A stretch of DNA of 58,713 nt from Thermoproteota archaeon (lineage in GTDB: Archaea > Thermoproteota > Thermoprotei_A > Sulfolobales > NBVN01). The stretch's first letter is position 1, and every line of letters begins with the position of its first letter. A model generated the notes under the pieces. It saw only the letters and a program-made list of their open reading frames with translations, was not told the origin of the DNA and made no database searches. The stretch covers positions 1 to 58,713 of the forward strand of contig JAUQPH010000009.1 in the NCBI GenBank assembly GCA_030550455.1, written 5' to 3'. Made by a program: the position numbers and the translations under genes. Positions 1-8,855 of this stretch are shown here, in pieces.

Positions 1-42
1 GGTGATGAGGGAGAAGCCCTTGAACAACGCGGGCAACCACTA
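1..42 (+). repeat. 3' part of structured right-end repeat, family 2 (cut by window edge)
   Basis: These 42 bases recur identically at 56961-57002, where they form the 3' end of a strongly structured repeat. The segment contains a small terminal hairpin with stem GCCC/GGGC (16-19 with 31-34). The two copies diverge right after it (here CTAGATTGCATC, there AGCGATAGCGAA). A common 3' boundary followed by unique flank is what solo right ends of TnpB elements look like. The family assignment is inference, because no tnpB reading frame of this family is intact in the window. Confidence 0.5.
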
Positions 43-60
43 CTAGATTGCATCATAGAC

Positions 61-335
61 GGGGTTCAGCTCTGATGCAGGTTTATATTGGTTGGTTTCA
101 TTGCCTCATCTCTTTCCCCCGCATTCCACTCGGGTTTTCATCGGGCTTGGGGGCGTTCAGGGCGACCCCTAGCACCCCACATCTTAGATGTCTCGGGGAG
201 AGCCACCATCTATATTATCTAACGGCTCTCGATCCCTCATCGAAGTACCTCTACGTATATCACTATGTTTATAAGCGTTTCTATCAATACCAACCGATAC
301 GAACAGATATGAAAAACGAAACAGCTTCACAAGGC
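61..335 (-). mobile_element. Non-autonomous tnpB-deletion element M1 (solo omega-RNA candidate)
   Basis: Read on the minus strand, this 275 bp unit starts with the left end of the intact element at 57116-58612 and keeps its TATA box (GCTTATAAAC, 276 to 267) and the 5' hairpin GAGAGCC/GGCTCTC. At CCCCGAG it jumps into the last ~40 codons of tnpB and the right end, which terminates at GAACCCC (61-67). About 1.1 kb of tnpB is missing. The right-end/tnpB 3' segment is where TnpB systems encode the omega RNA, and the next bases outward (60 to 41, GTCTATGATGCAATCTAGTA) would be the guide. The open reading frames across it are shadows. Confidence 0.8.
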
Positions 336-456
336 TTATAGCTTACTCTACACGCTAAATTTGTAGTAACCTCCGTAGTGCTTTTAATGCGTGTTTATCA
401 TGGTTTCTTAAGCGACCGCAGAGGGGCTTAAAATCGTTAAGTTGGGGCAGCAGCGA

Positions 457-470
457 TTTAAAGCTTTTAA
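457..470 (+). promoter_or_regulatory. TATA box of the oligopeptide transporter operon
   Basis: An AT-rich TTTAAAGCTTTTAA block lies 31-45 bases before the first ATG of the operon. This is the expected distance for an archaeal TATA box with a short 5' leader. A GGAG Shine-Dalgarno sequence (492-495) sits six bases before the ATG. Confidence 0.55.
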
Positions 471-501
471 GCATGATTTAGGCGATTCCATGGAGCTGTA
501 A

Positions 502-2127
502 ATGGGGTTTAGCCGCAGGCTAGTCGTAATAGCTATACTGCTAGTTTTGGTTCTAGTAGTAGGTATGATAGTTTTTTCGACTTTAGGGAGAATAGCGACT
601 CCTCAGGTTAAACTAGTTGTCTATGCTTATAGAGATTCTATAACAGGTATTGACCCAAGCGTAGAGTTCGATACCGGTATTGTAGTTTTAGGAGTTGTCT
701 ATGAACCCCTAGTCTACTATAATCCTTTGACTAACAAGTTTACACCAGCACTTGCTAAAAACTGGTCAAAGATCAACGAGACCTTCTGGATTTTTAAGTT
801 GAGAGAGAACGTGGTTTTCCATGATGGAACCCCTCTAACAGCAGATGCCGTAAGATTTAGTATACTTAGGACCAAGACTATATACGAGGAAAGCGGTCTG
901 GGACCAGGCTATATTTGGGATTCTGTTGAAGACGTAGTTGTTTTGAACAGTTCGGCCGTCGGGCTAAGACTTAAATACCCAGCTCCGATCGACTTGATAG
1001 CATCTTCAGCTTACGGTGCGTATATATACAGCCCTAAAGTTCTTGAGTACTCTGGAGCTAGAGACTTAAAAGACGAATCTATTAGATTTTGGTTTGAAAA
1101 AGGTAGAAGTCTGGGGAGCGGTCCCTACTATATTGACTACTACGACCCCCTTAACGAGGTGAGACTGAAGAAGTTTGAAAAATGGTGGGGATGGGCTGAA
1201 GTCAATAATCCACGAGCTCCGGACCTTGTAGTCATCAAGATCGTCAGCGACCCTATAACACAAGTAATGGGCTTGAGAGGTGGCAGTATCCACATAGCTA
1301 TGGCAGTTCCAAGAGTAGAAATATCATCTCTGGTTAAAGAAGGTTTTAGAGTGATAAAGCAGCACACGTACTACAGCTATATCCTGATGTTTAATACGCG
1401 GAGGTGGCCAACTAATATAACGGAGTTTAGGTTAGCGGTTCTCCATGCCATTCCATGGGACAACTTGATCGATAAAGCCCTCCACGGATATGGAATCCCA
1501 GGGAGTGGTGTAATACCGTACGGGTATCCTGGTTACATAGATAACCTGAGGTTTGAATACAACCTAACAGCATCACGAGAATTCCTCGAGATAGCCGGTC
1601 TTTATGGAGCTGAGATAGAGATAGAGATAGTAATAACGACTGGTTACGAAGAAGAGGAAATATTTGCGATGCTACTTAAATCTGAGTTGGCAAAGCTAGG
1701 TATTAAGCTAACTATACGTCACTACCCTTGGGAGTTAGTTAAGGAATATGGGGCGGCAGTATGGAGAAATCCTGAAGAAGCACCACATCTAATAATAAAC
1801 GATTGGTGGCCGACATATCCAACTCCATACGATTACCTCTATTTACTGCACTGTAGCTCGAAAGAATGGAACTGGGCTGGCTACTGCAGCGGAGAGCTAG
1901 ACGAGCTTCTAGATACGGCCTACGAGCTTGAGGGAGAGAATTATGAAGAAGCTCTCAAACTTTATGAAGAAGCTCAGATGATCTTGTTCAAAGAGGGGGT
2001 TGCGACGACACTTTGGACGATAACTCAACCTTTCGTCGTCAGTCCAACTATAGGGATTAGGGATAATGCGTTTAACCCTCTCTATATGTACGTAGTTTGG
2101 TTCCAGTATGTCGAAGTACTGGGTTGA
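502..2127 (+). CDS. Peptide/nickel-type ABC transporter substrate-binding protein
   Basis: This 541-residue protein belongs to the SBP_bac_5 (family 5) extracellular solute-binding proteins that capture oligopeptides or other small solutes for ABC import. Residues 7-27 form one hydrophobic segment, consistent with an uncleaved membrane anchor or signal peptide, so the rest lies outside the cell. The typical family pattern follows: a block near residue 100 resembling VVFHDGTPLTADAVRFSI and a C-terminal half rich in aromatic residues. It is the first gene of an operon with two permeases and two ATPases in the canonical order. The substrate cannot be read from sequence; peptides, sugars and metal chelates are all transported by relatives. 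Confidence 0.9.
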   Translation: MGFSRRLVVIAILLVLVLVVGMIVFSTLGRIATPQVKLVVYAYRDSITGIDPSVEFDTGIVVLGVVYEPLVYYNPLTNKFTPALAKNWSKINETFWIFKLRENVVFHDGTPLTADAVRFSILRTKTIYEESGLGPGYIWDSVEDVVVLNSSAVGLRLKYPAPIDLIASSAYGAYIYSPKVLEYSGARDLKDESIRFWFEKGRSLGSGPYYIDYYDPLNEVRLKKFEKWWGWAEVNNPRAPDLVVIKIVSDPITQVMGLRGGSIHIAMAVPRVEISSLVKEGFRVIKQHTYYSYILMFNTRRWPTNITEFRLAVLHAIPWDNLIDKALHGYGIPGSGVIPYGYPGYIDNLRFEYNLTASREFLEIAGLYGAEIEIEIVITTGYEEEEIFAMLLKSELAKLGIKLTIRHYPWELVKEYGAAVWRNPEEAPHLIINDWWPTYPTPYDYLYLLHCSSKEWNWAGYCSGELDELLDTAYELEGENYEEALKLYEEAQMILFKEGVATTLWTITQPFVVSPTIGIRDNAFNPLYMYVVWFQYVEVLG

Positions 2128-2139
2128 CGATGTCTGGCC

Positions 2140-3150
2140 ATGGTCAAATACTACGTTAAAAGAACGTTGCTGGGTTCTACGCTTATTGTAGGCTTGCTCA
2201 TAATTACCTACCTACTAGTGTACATAGCCCCAGGAGACCCAGCACATGTTTGGGCGGGCAAACCGAGAGGGCCTAAAGCAACGGAGGCAATAGAACTAGC
2301 TAGGAAGGAGTTAGGCTTAGACCAACCACTTCATATTCAAATAGTGACGTTTATGATTAGGTTTTTAACAGGGAACTGGGGAGTTTCAATAGCGTTTAAG
2401 CAGCCGATCGCAGACGTTATACTAAGGTCCTTCAAAGCTACAGCAGAGCTACTGTTATTCTCTTACATGATAGCTATACCCTTAGGTCTGGCTCTTGGCA
2501 TCTTTATGGCATTAAAGCGCGGGAGCAAAGTAGATTTACTGCTAAGGCTTACATCATCGATGTTCATAAGCGTTCCAAGGTTTTGGCTTGCCCTTATAGT
2601 GGTTTTCGTCTTCTACCTCATCGGGTTTCAGTCTTTAGGAAGAATGGATCCTCGCTTTTCTATTGAGTTTAAAGAAGTAACCGGTTTTTACTTATTAGAT
2701 TCTCTCTTAATTCTCAGAGTGGACATCTTTCTGGACGTACTGACCAGACTCACTGCTCCGTCATTGATTATAGCTGTGTATCCCGTATTCTCTATAGCAA
2801 AGTACGTAAGGTACACTCTTTCCGAGCGTTTTTATGAAGACTACGTCATTGAGGCCGTTTCTCTCGGTATATCGAGAATCTCTATCTTAACTAGGTATGC
2901 TCTAAGAGGAGTCATCCCAGCAGTAGTTCAACTAGCTGGTATAAACTTTGTCTACAGCTTCGTGGAGACGACAATAGTTGAACTCGTTTTTATGCGAGAA
3001 GGTATAGGGAAGATCCTAGTAGATGGTATATTGAGAAGTGACTATCCCCTAATCGTAGCCGCGTTCTTCACGGTTTCTCTAATTCTGGTAGCAGTCAATA
3101 CTTTTACCGACATACTACAAAAAAGACTAGACCCCAGGGTGACGATATGA
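2140..3150 (+). CDS. Peptide ABC transporter permease (DppB/OppB type)
   Basis: This 336-residue inner-membrane permease has about six transmembrane segments. The first covers residues 9-29, followed by the usual short extracytoplasmic stretch with APGDPA. The coupling-helix region reads YVRYTLSE...DYVIEAVSLGISR, with the EAA-like loop that contacts the ATPase, and the C-terminus contains the family's MREGIGKIL block. It forms the translocation path with the next gene. It starts 12 bases after the binding protein and overlaps the next gene by four bases (ATGA), so translation is probably coupled. Confidence 0.9.
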   Translation: MVKYYVKRTLLGSTLIVGLLIITYLLVYIAPGDPAHVWAGKPRGPKATEAIELARKELGLDQPLHIQIVTFMIRFLTGNWGVSIAFKQPIADVILRSFKATAELLLFSYMIAIPLGLALGIFMALKRGSKVDLLLRLTSSMFISVPRFWLALIVVFVFYLIGFQSLGRMDPRFSIEFKEVTGFYLLDSLLILRVDIFLDVLTRLTAPSLIIAVYPVFSIAKYVRYTLSERFYEDYVIEAVSLGISRISILTRYALRGVIPAVVQLAGINFVYSFVETTIVELVFMREGIGKILVDGILRSDYPLIVAAFFTVSLILVAVNTFTDILQKRLDPRVTI

Positions 3151-4046
3151 ATTTCACTCGTGTAAGCAACAAAGGCCGTACGACACTTTGGCGTTGTCTG
3201 CGTAGGACGGACTTTAAGGTTGGAGTGACCATCATAGCCACTCTCACAATTATAGCTATCTTAAGCCCGGTAATAACGCCCTATCCGGATGAGGGAGTAG
3301 GTCTCATAACGGAAGCCGCTAAGCAACGAGGTCCTCAACCACCATCTCTTAAACACCCCTTTGGGACAGACATGGTCGGTCGAGATATGCTGAGTAGGGT
3401 TTTAATCGGTTCACGCTACTCCCTCATCCAAACAACACTAGTTATCTTCGGTAGTTTAGCGATCGGCGTTATCTTGGGAGTTTTAGCTGGATACTTTAGA
3501 GGAATAGTTGAAGCTGTCGTAAACTACGCCATTGAACTGTTCTTATTGTTGCCTCCAGTGATTGTGGCCGCAGCGCTTTCAGTCGCGATCGGACCTGGGA
3601 TGTCTACCGTTGTTCTATCTCTCATACTAACTTGGTGGGCTTGGTACGCCAGGTTAGCGTATATTCAAAGCAGGCAAATTCGGGAACTAGATTTTATTAA
3701 AGTAAGTGAAGCACTGGGCTTTGGAAGAGTTTATGTTGCTTTCCGACATCTACTCCCCAACGTAGCTCCTCCGGTAGTAGTGCAGTCTATGATCGATACG
3801 GCATCAGTGTTGCTCGAAATAGCTACTGTCAATTTTCTCATAGGTAGCGTATCAGCATCTCTAGATACACCAGATTGGGGGATGATGATCGGGTACGGAT
3901 TTCGGTATATAACTACTTACTGGTGGATGAGCTTTTTCCCAGGGCTCTTTCTAGTGGTTACAGCTTTCGGGTTTATTCTCGTAGGAGATGCCATTAGTGA
4001 GGAGAGCAGTCCGAACTTAAGGAGGAGGTGGAGGCAGTGGTTTTAA
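3147..4046 (+). CDS. Peptide ABC transporter permease (DppC/OppC type)
   Basis: This 299-residue second permease subunit has an N-terminal transmembrane helix (about residues 26-46). It is followed by the diagnostic KHPFGTDMVGRDMLSRVLIG stretch (about residues 70-89) typical of DppC/OppC proteins, then five more hydrophobic helices. The EAA coupling loop reads DFIKVSEALGFGRV. The start codon overlaps the stop of the upstream permease. The 3' end overlaps the longest reading of the downstream ATPase, indicating one tightly packed transcript. Confidence 0.9.
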   Translation: MNFTRVSNKGRTTLWRCLRRTDFKVGVTIIATLTIIAILSPVITPYPDEGVGLITEAAKQRGPQPPSLKHPFGTDMVGRDMLSRVLIGSRYSLIQTTLVIFGSLAIGVILGVLAGYFRGIVEAVVNYAIELFLLLPPVIVAAALSVAIGPGMSTVVLSLILTWWAWYARLAYIQSRQIRELDFIKVSEALGFGRVYVAFRHLLPNVAPPVVVQSMIDTASVLLEIATVNFLIGSVSASLDTPDWGMMIGYGFRYITTYWWMSFFPGLFLVVTAFGFILVGDAISEESSPNLRRRWRQWF

Positions 4047-4981
4047 ACGTGAAAAAAGAGTTCGCCGTTCAAGCCGAGGCTCTTAGCTTAGGTTATGAAG
4101 ATCTGGGGTCGGTCTTTTGGGCGGTGAGGGACGTACACCTTGAGATAGAAAAGGGCAGTTCTCTATGTATAGTAGGTGAAAGCGGTAGTGGTAAAACAAC
4201 TCTAGGTAATGCTATAGCAGGACTTTTACCGCCTTACGTTCGTGTAGCTGGTAAACTCGTTATTGAAGGAGTAGAAGTAATTAAAGACTCCAGAGTGATC
4301 GGGGCTAATAAGATTAGGGGTAGAATAGTAACTAAGATACCGCAAAATCCAGCAACGTCTCTCAATCCATACGTTCGCATTGAGCAAATGTTTTACGATG
4401 TTCTTAGGGATGTTCGCGGTATCAGAGAAAAACGCATAGCAAGGGAAGAAATCTCTAAACTTGTTTCAGCGGTCGGTTTAGAGGAGGATGTTTTATACAT
4501 GTATCCCCATGAGCTAAGCGGTGGCATGAGTCAGAGGGTAACTATAGCTTTAGCGCTCGCTTCAAAGCCTTCCATCATAGTGGCTGACGAGCCTACCAGT
4601 AACTTAGATGCTTACTTAAAGGGCCACATAGTTCGACTCATAAGGGATCTAAGTGATAAGTTCGGGATATCTTTAGTAGTAATAACTCACGATATCTCCA
4701 TTACTGAAGTAGTGTGTAAGGACATGGTCGTAATGTTTCTTGGGGAGATAGTTGAGCGTGGTCATGTAAAGGACATAATCAGAGCTCCTCTTCATCCGTA
4801 CTCTAGCGAGCTTATCGAGGCCGTTAACTTGGAGAGTGCTAGTTATAAACCTAAAAAGTATGCGGGAGGGTGCGTGTACCATGCTCGCTGTCCACACGCT
4901 AGCAACGAGTGTCTTAAGCCCCCTCCTCTGCTTAAGCTGAGCGATGGTAGAGAAGTAAAGTGTTGGAGGCAAGCTAGATGA
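4028..4981 (+). CDS. Peptide ABC transporter ATPase (DppD/OppD type)
   Basis: This 317-residue ATP-binding subunit drives import. Visible motifs are Walker A GESGSGKTT, signature ELSGGMSQR, Walker B IIVADEPTSNLD and the H-loop VITHD. The C-terminal 40 residues contain the oligopeptide-ABC extension with cysteines (CVYHARCPHASNEC and a final VKCW), which in some relatives binds an iron-sulfur cluster. The longest frame starts at GTG 4028 inside the upstream gene. The GGAGGAGG at 4021-4028 is better spaced for GTG 4037, so the true protein may be three residues shorter. Confidence 0.9.
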   Translation: MEAVVLNVKKEFAVQAEALSLGYEDLGSVFWAVRDVHLEIEKGSSLCIVGESGSGKTTLGNAIAGLLPPYVRVAGKLVIEGVEVIKDSRVIGANKIRGRIVTKIPQNPATSLNPYVRIEQMFYDVLRDVRGIREKRIAREEISKLVSAVGLEEDVLYMYPHELSGGMSQRVTIALALASKPSIIVADEPTSNLDAYLKGHIVRLIRDLSDKFGISLVVITHDISITEVVCKDMVVMFLGEIVERGHVKDIIRAPLHPYSSELIEAVNLESASYKPKKYAGGCVYHARCPHASNECLKPPPLLKLSDGREVKCWRQAR

Positions 4982-5901
4982 AACCCGTTCTTAGTATGAG
5001 AGAGGTTTGGGTAGAGTTTCGCCTCGCTACAGGCTCACCTAGAGTAAAAAAGAGTGTTCACGCACTACGAGGGGTTAATTTCGACGTATTCGAGAGAGAG
5101 GTTTATGGAATAGTTGGAGCAAGCGGAAGCGGTAAGTCAACTCTCCTTAAGGTCATTATGGGCTTTATTAAACCTTCTATGGGTACTATAGAGATAGACG
5201 GCATCAATTTATTAAAGGTAGATCGAGAGACTAGGAAAAGCATTATTAAGAAGATAGGATATGTTTCTCAAAATCCTTTAACCGCCGTGGACCCGCGCTT
5301 TAAGGTGAAAGATATAATAGCGGAACCACTTAAAGCCGCGGGAGTCCCCAAGAGCGACATCGTTAAGATTTTGCCTACGTTAATTGAAGCAGTGGGTCTA
5401 ACACCTGAAGTAATGGAGCTTTTACCGTACGAGCTCAGCTTAGGTATGTTGCAGAGAGTAGTTATAGCTAGAGCTATAGCGGCAAAGCCGAGGGTGCTAT
5501 TACTGGATGAACCCACATCAGCCTTAGACTCAGTTACACAATCTCACATTACGGTATTATTGAGAGAGCTAAGAGAGTTGTTTGGTTATACGAGTGTGCT
5601 TGTTTCTCATGACCTTAGGGTCGTCTCTCGCTTAGCAGATAAGCTCGCGATAATGTTGGCAGGTTTAATACTTGAGGAAGGTTTGGTAGCAGATGTTTTG
5701 AATAGACCTCTCCATCCTTACACGCAAGCACTTATAGACTCCCTAAAGTTGAAAGAAATGAAGGAGGTTCTCGTAGCCGACCCAAGGGTGTGTCCATACT
5801 ATACTAACTGTACTCAGAGATTAGAGGAAAAGTGTCGAGTGCTACCACCCCTAGTAGAGCTTAGCAACACGAGAAAAGTCAGATGCTGGCTTTACGCCTA
5901 G
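4978..5901 (+). CDS. Peptide ABC transporter ATPase (DppF/OppF type)
   Basis: This 307-residue second ATPase of the importer has Walker A GASGSGKST, Walker B VLLLDEPTSALD and H-loop VSHD. The signature reads ELSLGMLQR instead of ELSGGMLQR, a Gly-to-Leu change in the ATP-sandwich motif. The cysteine-containing C-terminal extension is present (CPYYTNCTQRLEEKC ... VRCW). It overlaps the previous ATPase by four bases (ATGA) and ends the operon. The next gene runs towards it with no intergenic base, so the two transcripts must overlap or terminate within coding sequence. Confidence 0.9.
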   Translation: MKPVLSMREVWVEFRLATGSPRVKKSVHALRGVNFDVFEREVYGIVGASGSGKSTLLKVIMGFIKPSMGTIEIDGINLLKVDRETRKSIIKKIGYVSQNPLTAVDPRFKVKDIIAEPLKAAGVPKSDIVKILPTLIEAVGLTPEVMELLPYELSLGMLQRVVIARAIAAKPRVLLLDEPTSALDSVTQSHITVLLRELRELFGYTSVLVSHDLRVVSRLADKLAIMLAGLILEEGLVADVLNRPLHPYTQALIDSLKLKEMKEVLVADPRVCPYYTNCTQRLEEKCRVLPPLVELSNTRKVRCWLYA

Positions 5902-6726
5902 CTATCTCCCAGAAACTTTTTTGAAGACGATCAAGATGACACCCAAGGTAATCGCAGCCATAGAAGCCGGTAACCACAAGTTATCAATAAATCTAAATAC
6001 AGTTCTTCCACTTTCGTGTCTCAACCTTAAGAAGCCTAAGTAGGTTAGCTCGGACACTAGGTCATAAGACGTTATGCATCGCGAGCCGACTGTGACCTCA
6101 CACGAGTCTCTACTGCAGTAAAGAGGTACCTCGCTTCTTATATCTTCTCCTTCTCCATATATAAGCTTAGCTTCGGTGAGTGATGCTCCGATAGACTGAG
6201 CACGAACAGACACGTTACAAATTTGAGTAGTAAATATAAAGTATAATTCTAAGGGGTAATGCGACAATACGTAGTCTTCTGCTCGTCCTATTATGGATGT
6301 ATTTATGTGGGGGGCAGGATATGTTACGTTTACGTGCTCTCCTAGAATAACAATGTTAGGTTGAATTATCTCCCTCTCTACTTTAATCATCTTACTAACT
6401 CCAGGTTTAATAGTCTTACCGGCCGGCCCTCCAGGTACAACGAAGTCAGCACTTTCGTCACCCACCTTAAGCTTTATGGTCAAATTCATGTTTTCAGACG
6501 AATCTATGTATGTTACTCTAAATAGGGTAGTATTTATTACCCTTGTTCCTATTATAGAGAACTCGAAAAACTTTCCCTCGATCTGGATAGAACCATATAC
6601 AGCAATAAACAGGTAGAATAGCGATATGAGTATACTCAACAAGAACAGCACTCTCTTCAATCTCTTTTTCGACTGTTTTCTTCTCCTTCCGTACTTTCTG
6701 TATTTACCCACCGCACTAACCCACAA
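5902..6726 (-). CDS. Membrane-anchored extracytoplasmic protein, unknown function
   Basis: This 274-residue protein is not from a family I recognise. It has a basic N-terminus (KYRKYGRRRKQSKKRLKR) and a transmembrane segment near residues 26-46. About 190 residues of beta-rich, N-glycosylation-sequon-containing sequence follow, with four cysteines around YCSRDSCEV and CNVSV. A second transmembrane helix lies at the C-terminus with a short basic tail. This topology places the central domain outside the cell, held at both ends. The longest frame starts at TTG 6726; GTG 6711 is an equally plausible start that keeps the basic tail. It abuts the peptide transporter operon tail to tail. Confidence 0.6.
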   Translation of the reverse strand: MWVSAVGKYRKYGRRRKQSKKRLKRVLFLLSILISLFYLFIAVYGSIQIEGKFFEFSIIGTRVINTTLFRVTYIDSSENMNLTIKLKVGDESADFVVPGGPAGKTIKPGVSKMIKVEREIIQPNIVILGEHVNVTYPAPHINTSIIGRAEDYVLSHYPLELYFIFTTQICNVSVRAQSIGASLTEAKLIYGEGEDIRSEVPLYCSRDSCEVTVGSRCITSYDLVSELTYLGFLRLRHESGRTVFRFIDNLWLPASMAAITLGVILIVFKKVSGR

Positions 6727-6943
6727 CTTATTTATTTTGGCTGTATATCAATTCTAGCTACTAACAACTACATACTGCGACCTCTATCTGCTGCTTAATT
6801 ACTTCAAGCTTTCGGCAAGCGCTGTTCAACGGTTTAAATCCTTAAAGGCGAGAGGCTAGTTATCACTTAAGTAGTAGTATAAGATACTCCAGGTTTAGCT
6901 CGCTAACGCAGCATCCTAGGGTCAGATGTTCGGCAGCGTTCCG

Positions 6944-6954
6944 TTTTATTTATC
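6944..6954 (+). promoter_or_regulatory. Possible TATA box before the GT-C-like gene
   Basis: TTTTATTTATC is the best TATA-like block in the 236-base divergent gap. It lies only nine bases before ATG 6963. Either that ATG is upstream of the true start (GTG 7005 or ATG 7044 would fit) or this is not the promoter. Confidence 0.3.
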
Positions 6955-6962
6955 ACACTTAA

Positions 6963-8342
6963 ATGCTTCTTCTATATCTACCTACGGGACTAATAATTCA
7001 AATCGTGCGACATGGGGAGGGACATCGTTCACTGGCTCTATTGATGCTTCTTGCGTTAACAGTTAGCGGAGTCTCTACTTATATGCACATTCCTTCAAGT
7101 CATGCTCCTTTAGGTAACTTGGGGTTAAAGTACAGTGACGTAGTCTTCGGTGTATTTTATCCGAGGTTTTCAATAGATTATGAGTCGTCGTCTAAGTACT
7201 GGTATAATGCGGAGATCTTGAAGCTGTTAATAGAGAGAAAACCCGTGTGTCCAACGCCTTATGTTGATTATTCTTTTGAGTACCCTCCGTTTGTTGGCCT
7301 ATTGTGGTACTTTAGTACGTGCTTCTCTATAGTGGTAACGCTTCGAAGTGAATCAGTGCCACTTCATACAGGTTCTTTCATTTACAGTGTTGCTGAACTA
7401 CACTTTATCGTAAACGCATTCTTTATCTCGCTTTTTCTCCTTCTCTCAGTATTCTTTCTGTACAGACTAGCAATAACGCTAACTAGGGAGCTCAGTTTTC
7501 TGAGTATAGCCGTCTGGCTCGTTTTACCGTCAACAATACTTTATGCAACCTACAATTGGGATGTGGTCTGTTTAGCTCTAGCCTTAGGGTCCTTAGTGGC
7601 GCTACAGAGAAGAAAGTACTTTGTTTCAGGAGCTTTAATTGGTGCGTCTATAGCAACTAAGCTTATGACGGCATCTATAGCGTACACCACTTCTCTGTAC
7701 ATGCTATTTAGAGAACACAAAGGTGAGAGATTACGTAAACTTGGTTTATTTCTTCTTGGTGTATCGATCTTCGGTATAGTTCCTTATGTTGCTTTACTAA
7801 TAATCTCACCTAGAGGCTTTTTTGATTTTATAGCGCATCACTCGACTTGGTACTGCGAGAACTGTCTTTACTTGCTATTTGTTCACGACATATTTAGCTA
7901 CCTTCATAGAGCCCTAGCAATAGCTCTAGCAACCACTTTAGCGACCACTATAGCGTTCCTTATTCTAGCTAAAAGAAATATCGGAGATGACTCGTGGTTC
8001 TATAAGCTACTAACTCTCTCAATACTAGGAGCGGTACTCTTTAATTATGTGTTCTCACCCCAGATGGTTCTTCTCTTTTCTCCCTTAATTATGGTTTTCT
8101 TTACTAAGATAAGTCGAGCAACGTATATAGCATCCGACGTCGCGAACTTCCTCATAATGGTTTTCTTTTTCTACGATAGCGACCTTAGGAATTTCCTCAA
8201 TAAATCTGGCGTTCCTGTAGAGGTAAGGTTCAGTCCGTGGACTATAGACTCACCAGTGCAGTGGCTCGCAGCGATAAGAAACATTCTATTATTAGTGATA
8301 TTTGTATTAGAACTAGTGAAGCTGGCAACACGTAAACCGTAA
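6963..8342 (+). CDS. Polytopic GT-C-like glycosyltransferase (DUF2029/mannosyltransferase type)
   Basis: This protein is up to 459 residues with about ten hydrophobic helices. The first extracytoplasmic loop carries acidic residues (KYSDVVFGVFYPRF, DYSFEYPPFVGLLWY), and the DxSFEYPPF element matches the EYPP motif seen in GPI-mannosyltransferase/DUF2029-type GT-C enzymes. These use polyprenyl-phosphate sugars to glycosylate lipids or proteins on the outer face of the membrane. A second protein of the same kind is encoded at 32658-34043. The acceptor and sugar are unknown. Start choice is uncertain: the TATA-like block sits too close to ATG 6963, and translation could begin at 7005 or 7044. 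Confidence 0.65.
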   Translation: MLLLYLPTGLIIQIVRHGEGHRSLALLMLLALTVSGVSTYMHIPSSHAPLGNLGLKYSDVVFGVFYPRFSIDYESSSKYWYNAEILKLLIERKPVCPTPYVDYSFEYPPFVGLLWYFSTCFSIVVTLRSESVPLHTGSFIYSVAELHFIVNAFFISLFLLLSVFFLYRLAITLTRELSFLSIAVWLVLPSTILYATYNWDVVCLALALGSLVALQRRKYFVSGALIGASIATKLMTASIAYTTSLYMLFREHKGERLRKLGLFLLGVSIFGIVPYVALLIISPRGFFDFIAHHSTWYCENCLYLLFVHDIFSYLHRALAIALATTLATTIAFLILAKRNIGDDSWFYKLLTLSILGAVLFNYVFSPQMVLLFSPLIMVFFTKISRATYIASDVANFLIMVFFFYDSDLRNFLNKSGVPVEVRFSPWTIDSPVQWLAAIRNILLLVIFVLELVKLATRKP

Positions 8343-8449
8343 TAACCTACCGTATTCTTTTACTCCACACGCGTCCTACTAGTTTCGTATCCTGAAGCTT
8401 TCACTCATTTAATAAATTTTCTAGAAAAATCAATAAATAGCTCAGTGCG

Positions 8450-8839
8450 CTATTTATCGATGAAATCGCCCCACTCTTGCTGTAGTTCCTCATCAGTGGC
8501 AGAGCTTTCGATAAGTTGACATTCTGAGTAAGCTGGCTTTATTTCCTCTGGTTTAAACTTCCTCATTACTAGCTCGATAGATCTTCTCTGGGGGTGAGTA
8601 ACTACACTTATGTACGCCCTAGCTATAGCAGCAGTAGTAGCTTCACTAAAAACTAGGATCTGATCTGGGAGCTCTATGATCATACGCATGTGTCGATGTC
8701 CTCTAGGTATTATTGCTACTATACGCTCGATATCACAATTCCTATACCTTAACACTTTCTTTGCTGGGTTTTTTCTCACTGCAATCCACCAGCTATGTTC
8801 TACAGTTCTGTAGTTCTGTTCTCCAATAGTCTTTGACAT
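8450..8839 (-). CDS. Conserved-looking soluble protein, unknown function
   Basis: This 129-residue protein has no recognised family. The sequence looks like a compact alpha/beta domain (residues 15-90) with a basic stretch VRKNPAKKVLRYR and RGHRHMRM. It is followed by an acidic C-terminal tail rich in Glu, Asp and Ser (residues 105-129). No membrane segment or cysteine pair is seen; one Cys is at residue 34 and one near 106. It lies 16 bases after the SDR gene on the opposite reading order (its start at 8839 faces the SDR stop at 8856), on the same strand downstream of the thiolase/SDR pair. It could therefore be co-transcribed. Confidence 0.5.
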   Translation of the reverse strand: MSKTIGEQNYRTVEHSWWIAVRKNPAKKVLRYRNCDIERIVAIIPRGHRHMRMIIELPDQILVFSEATTAAIARAYISVVTHPQRRSIELVMRKFKPEEIKPAYSECQLIESSATDEELQQEWGDFIDK

Positions 8840-8855
8840 ATTAAGAAAATGGTGC

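Noticed and set aside
48-341. 97-codon plus-strand frame across the first mini-element, with similar frames at 22558-22815 and 24674-24871
   Set aside because: They read the antisense strand of the mobile element; the shared residues come from the conserved DNA, not from protein selection.
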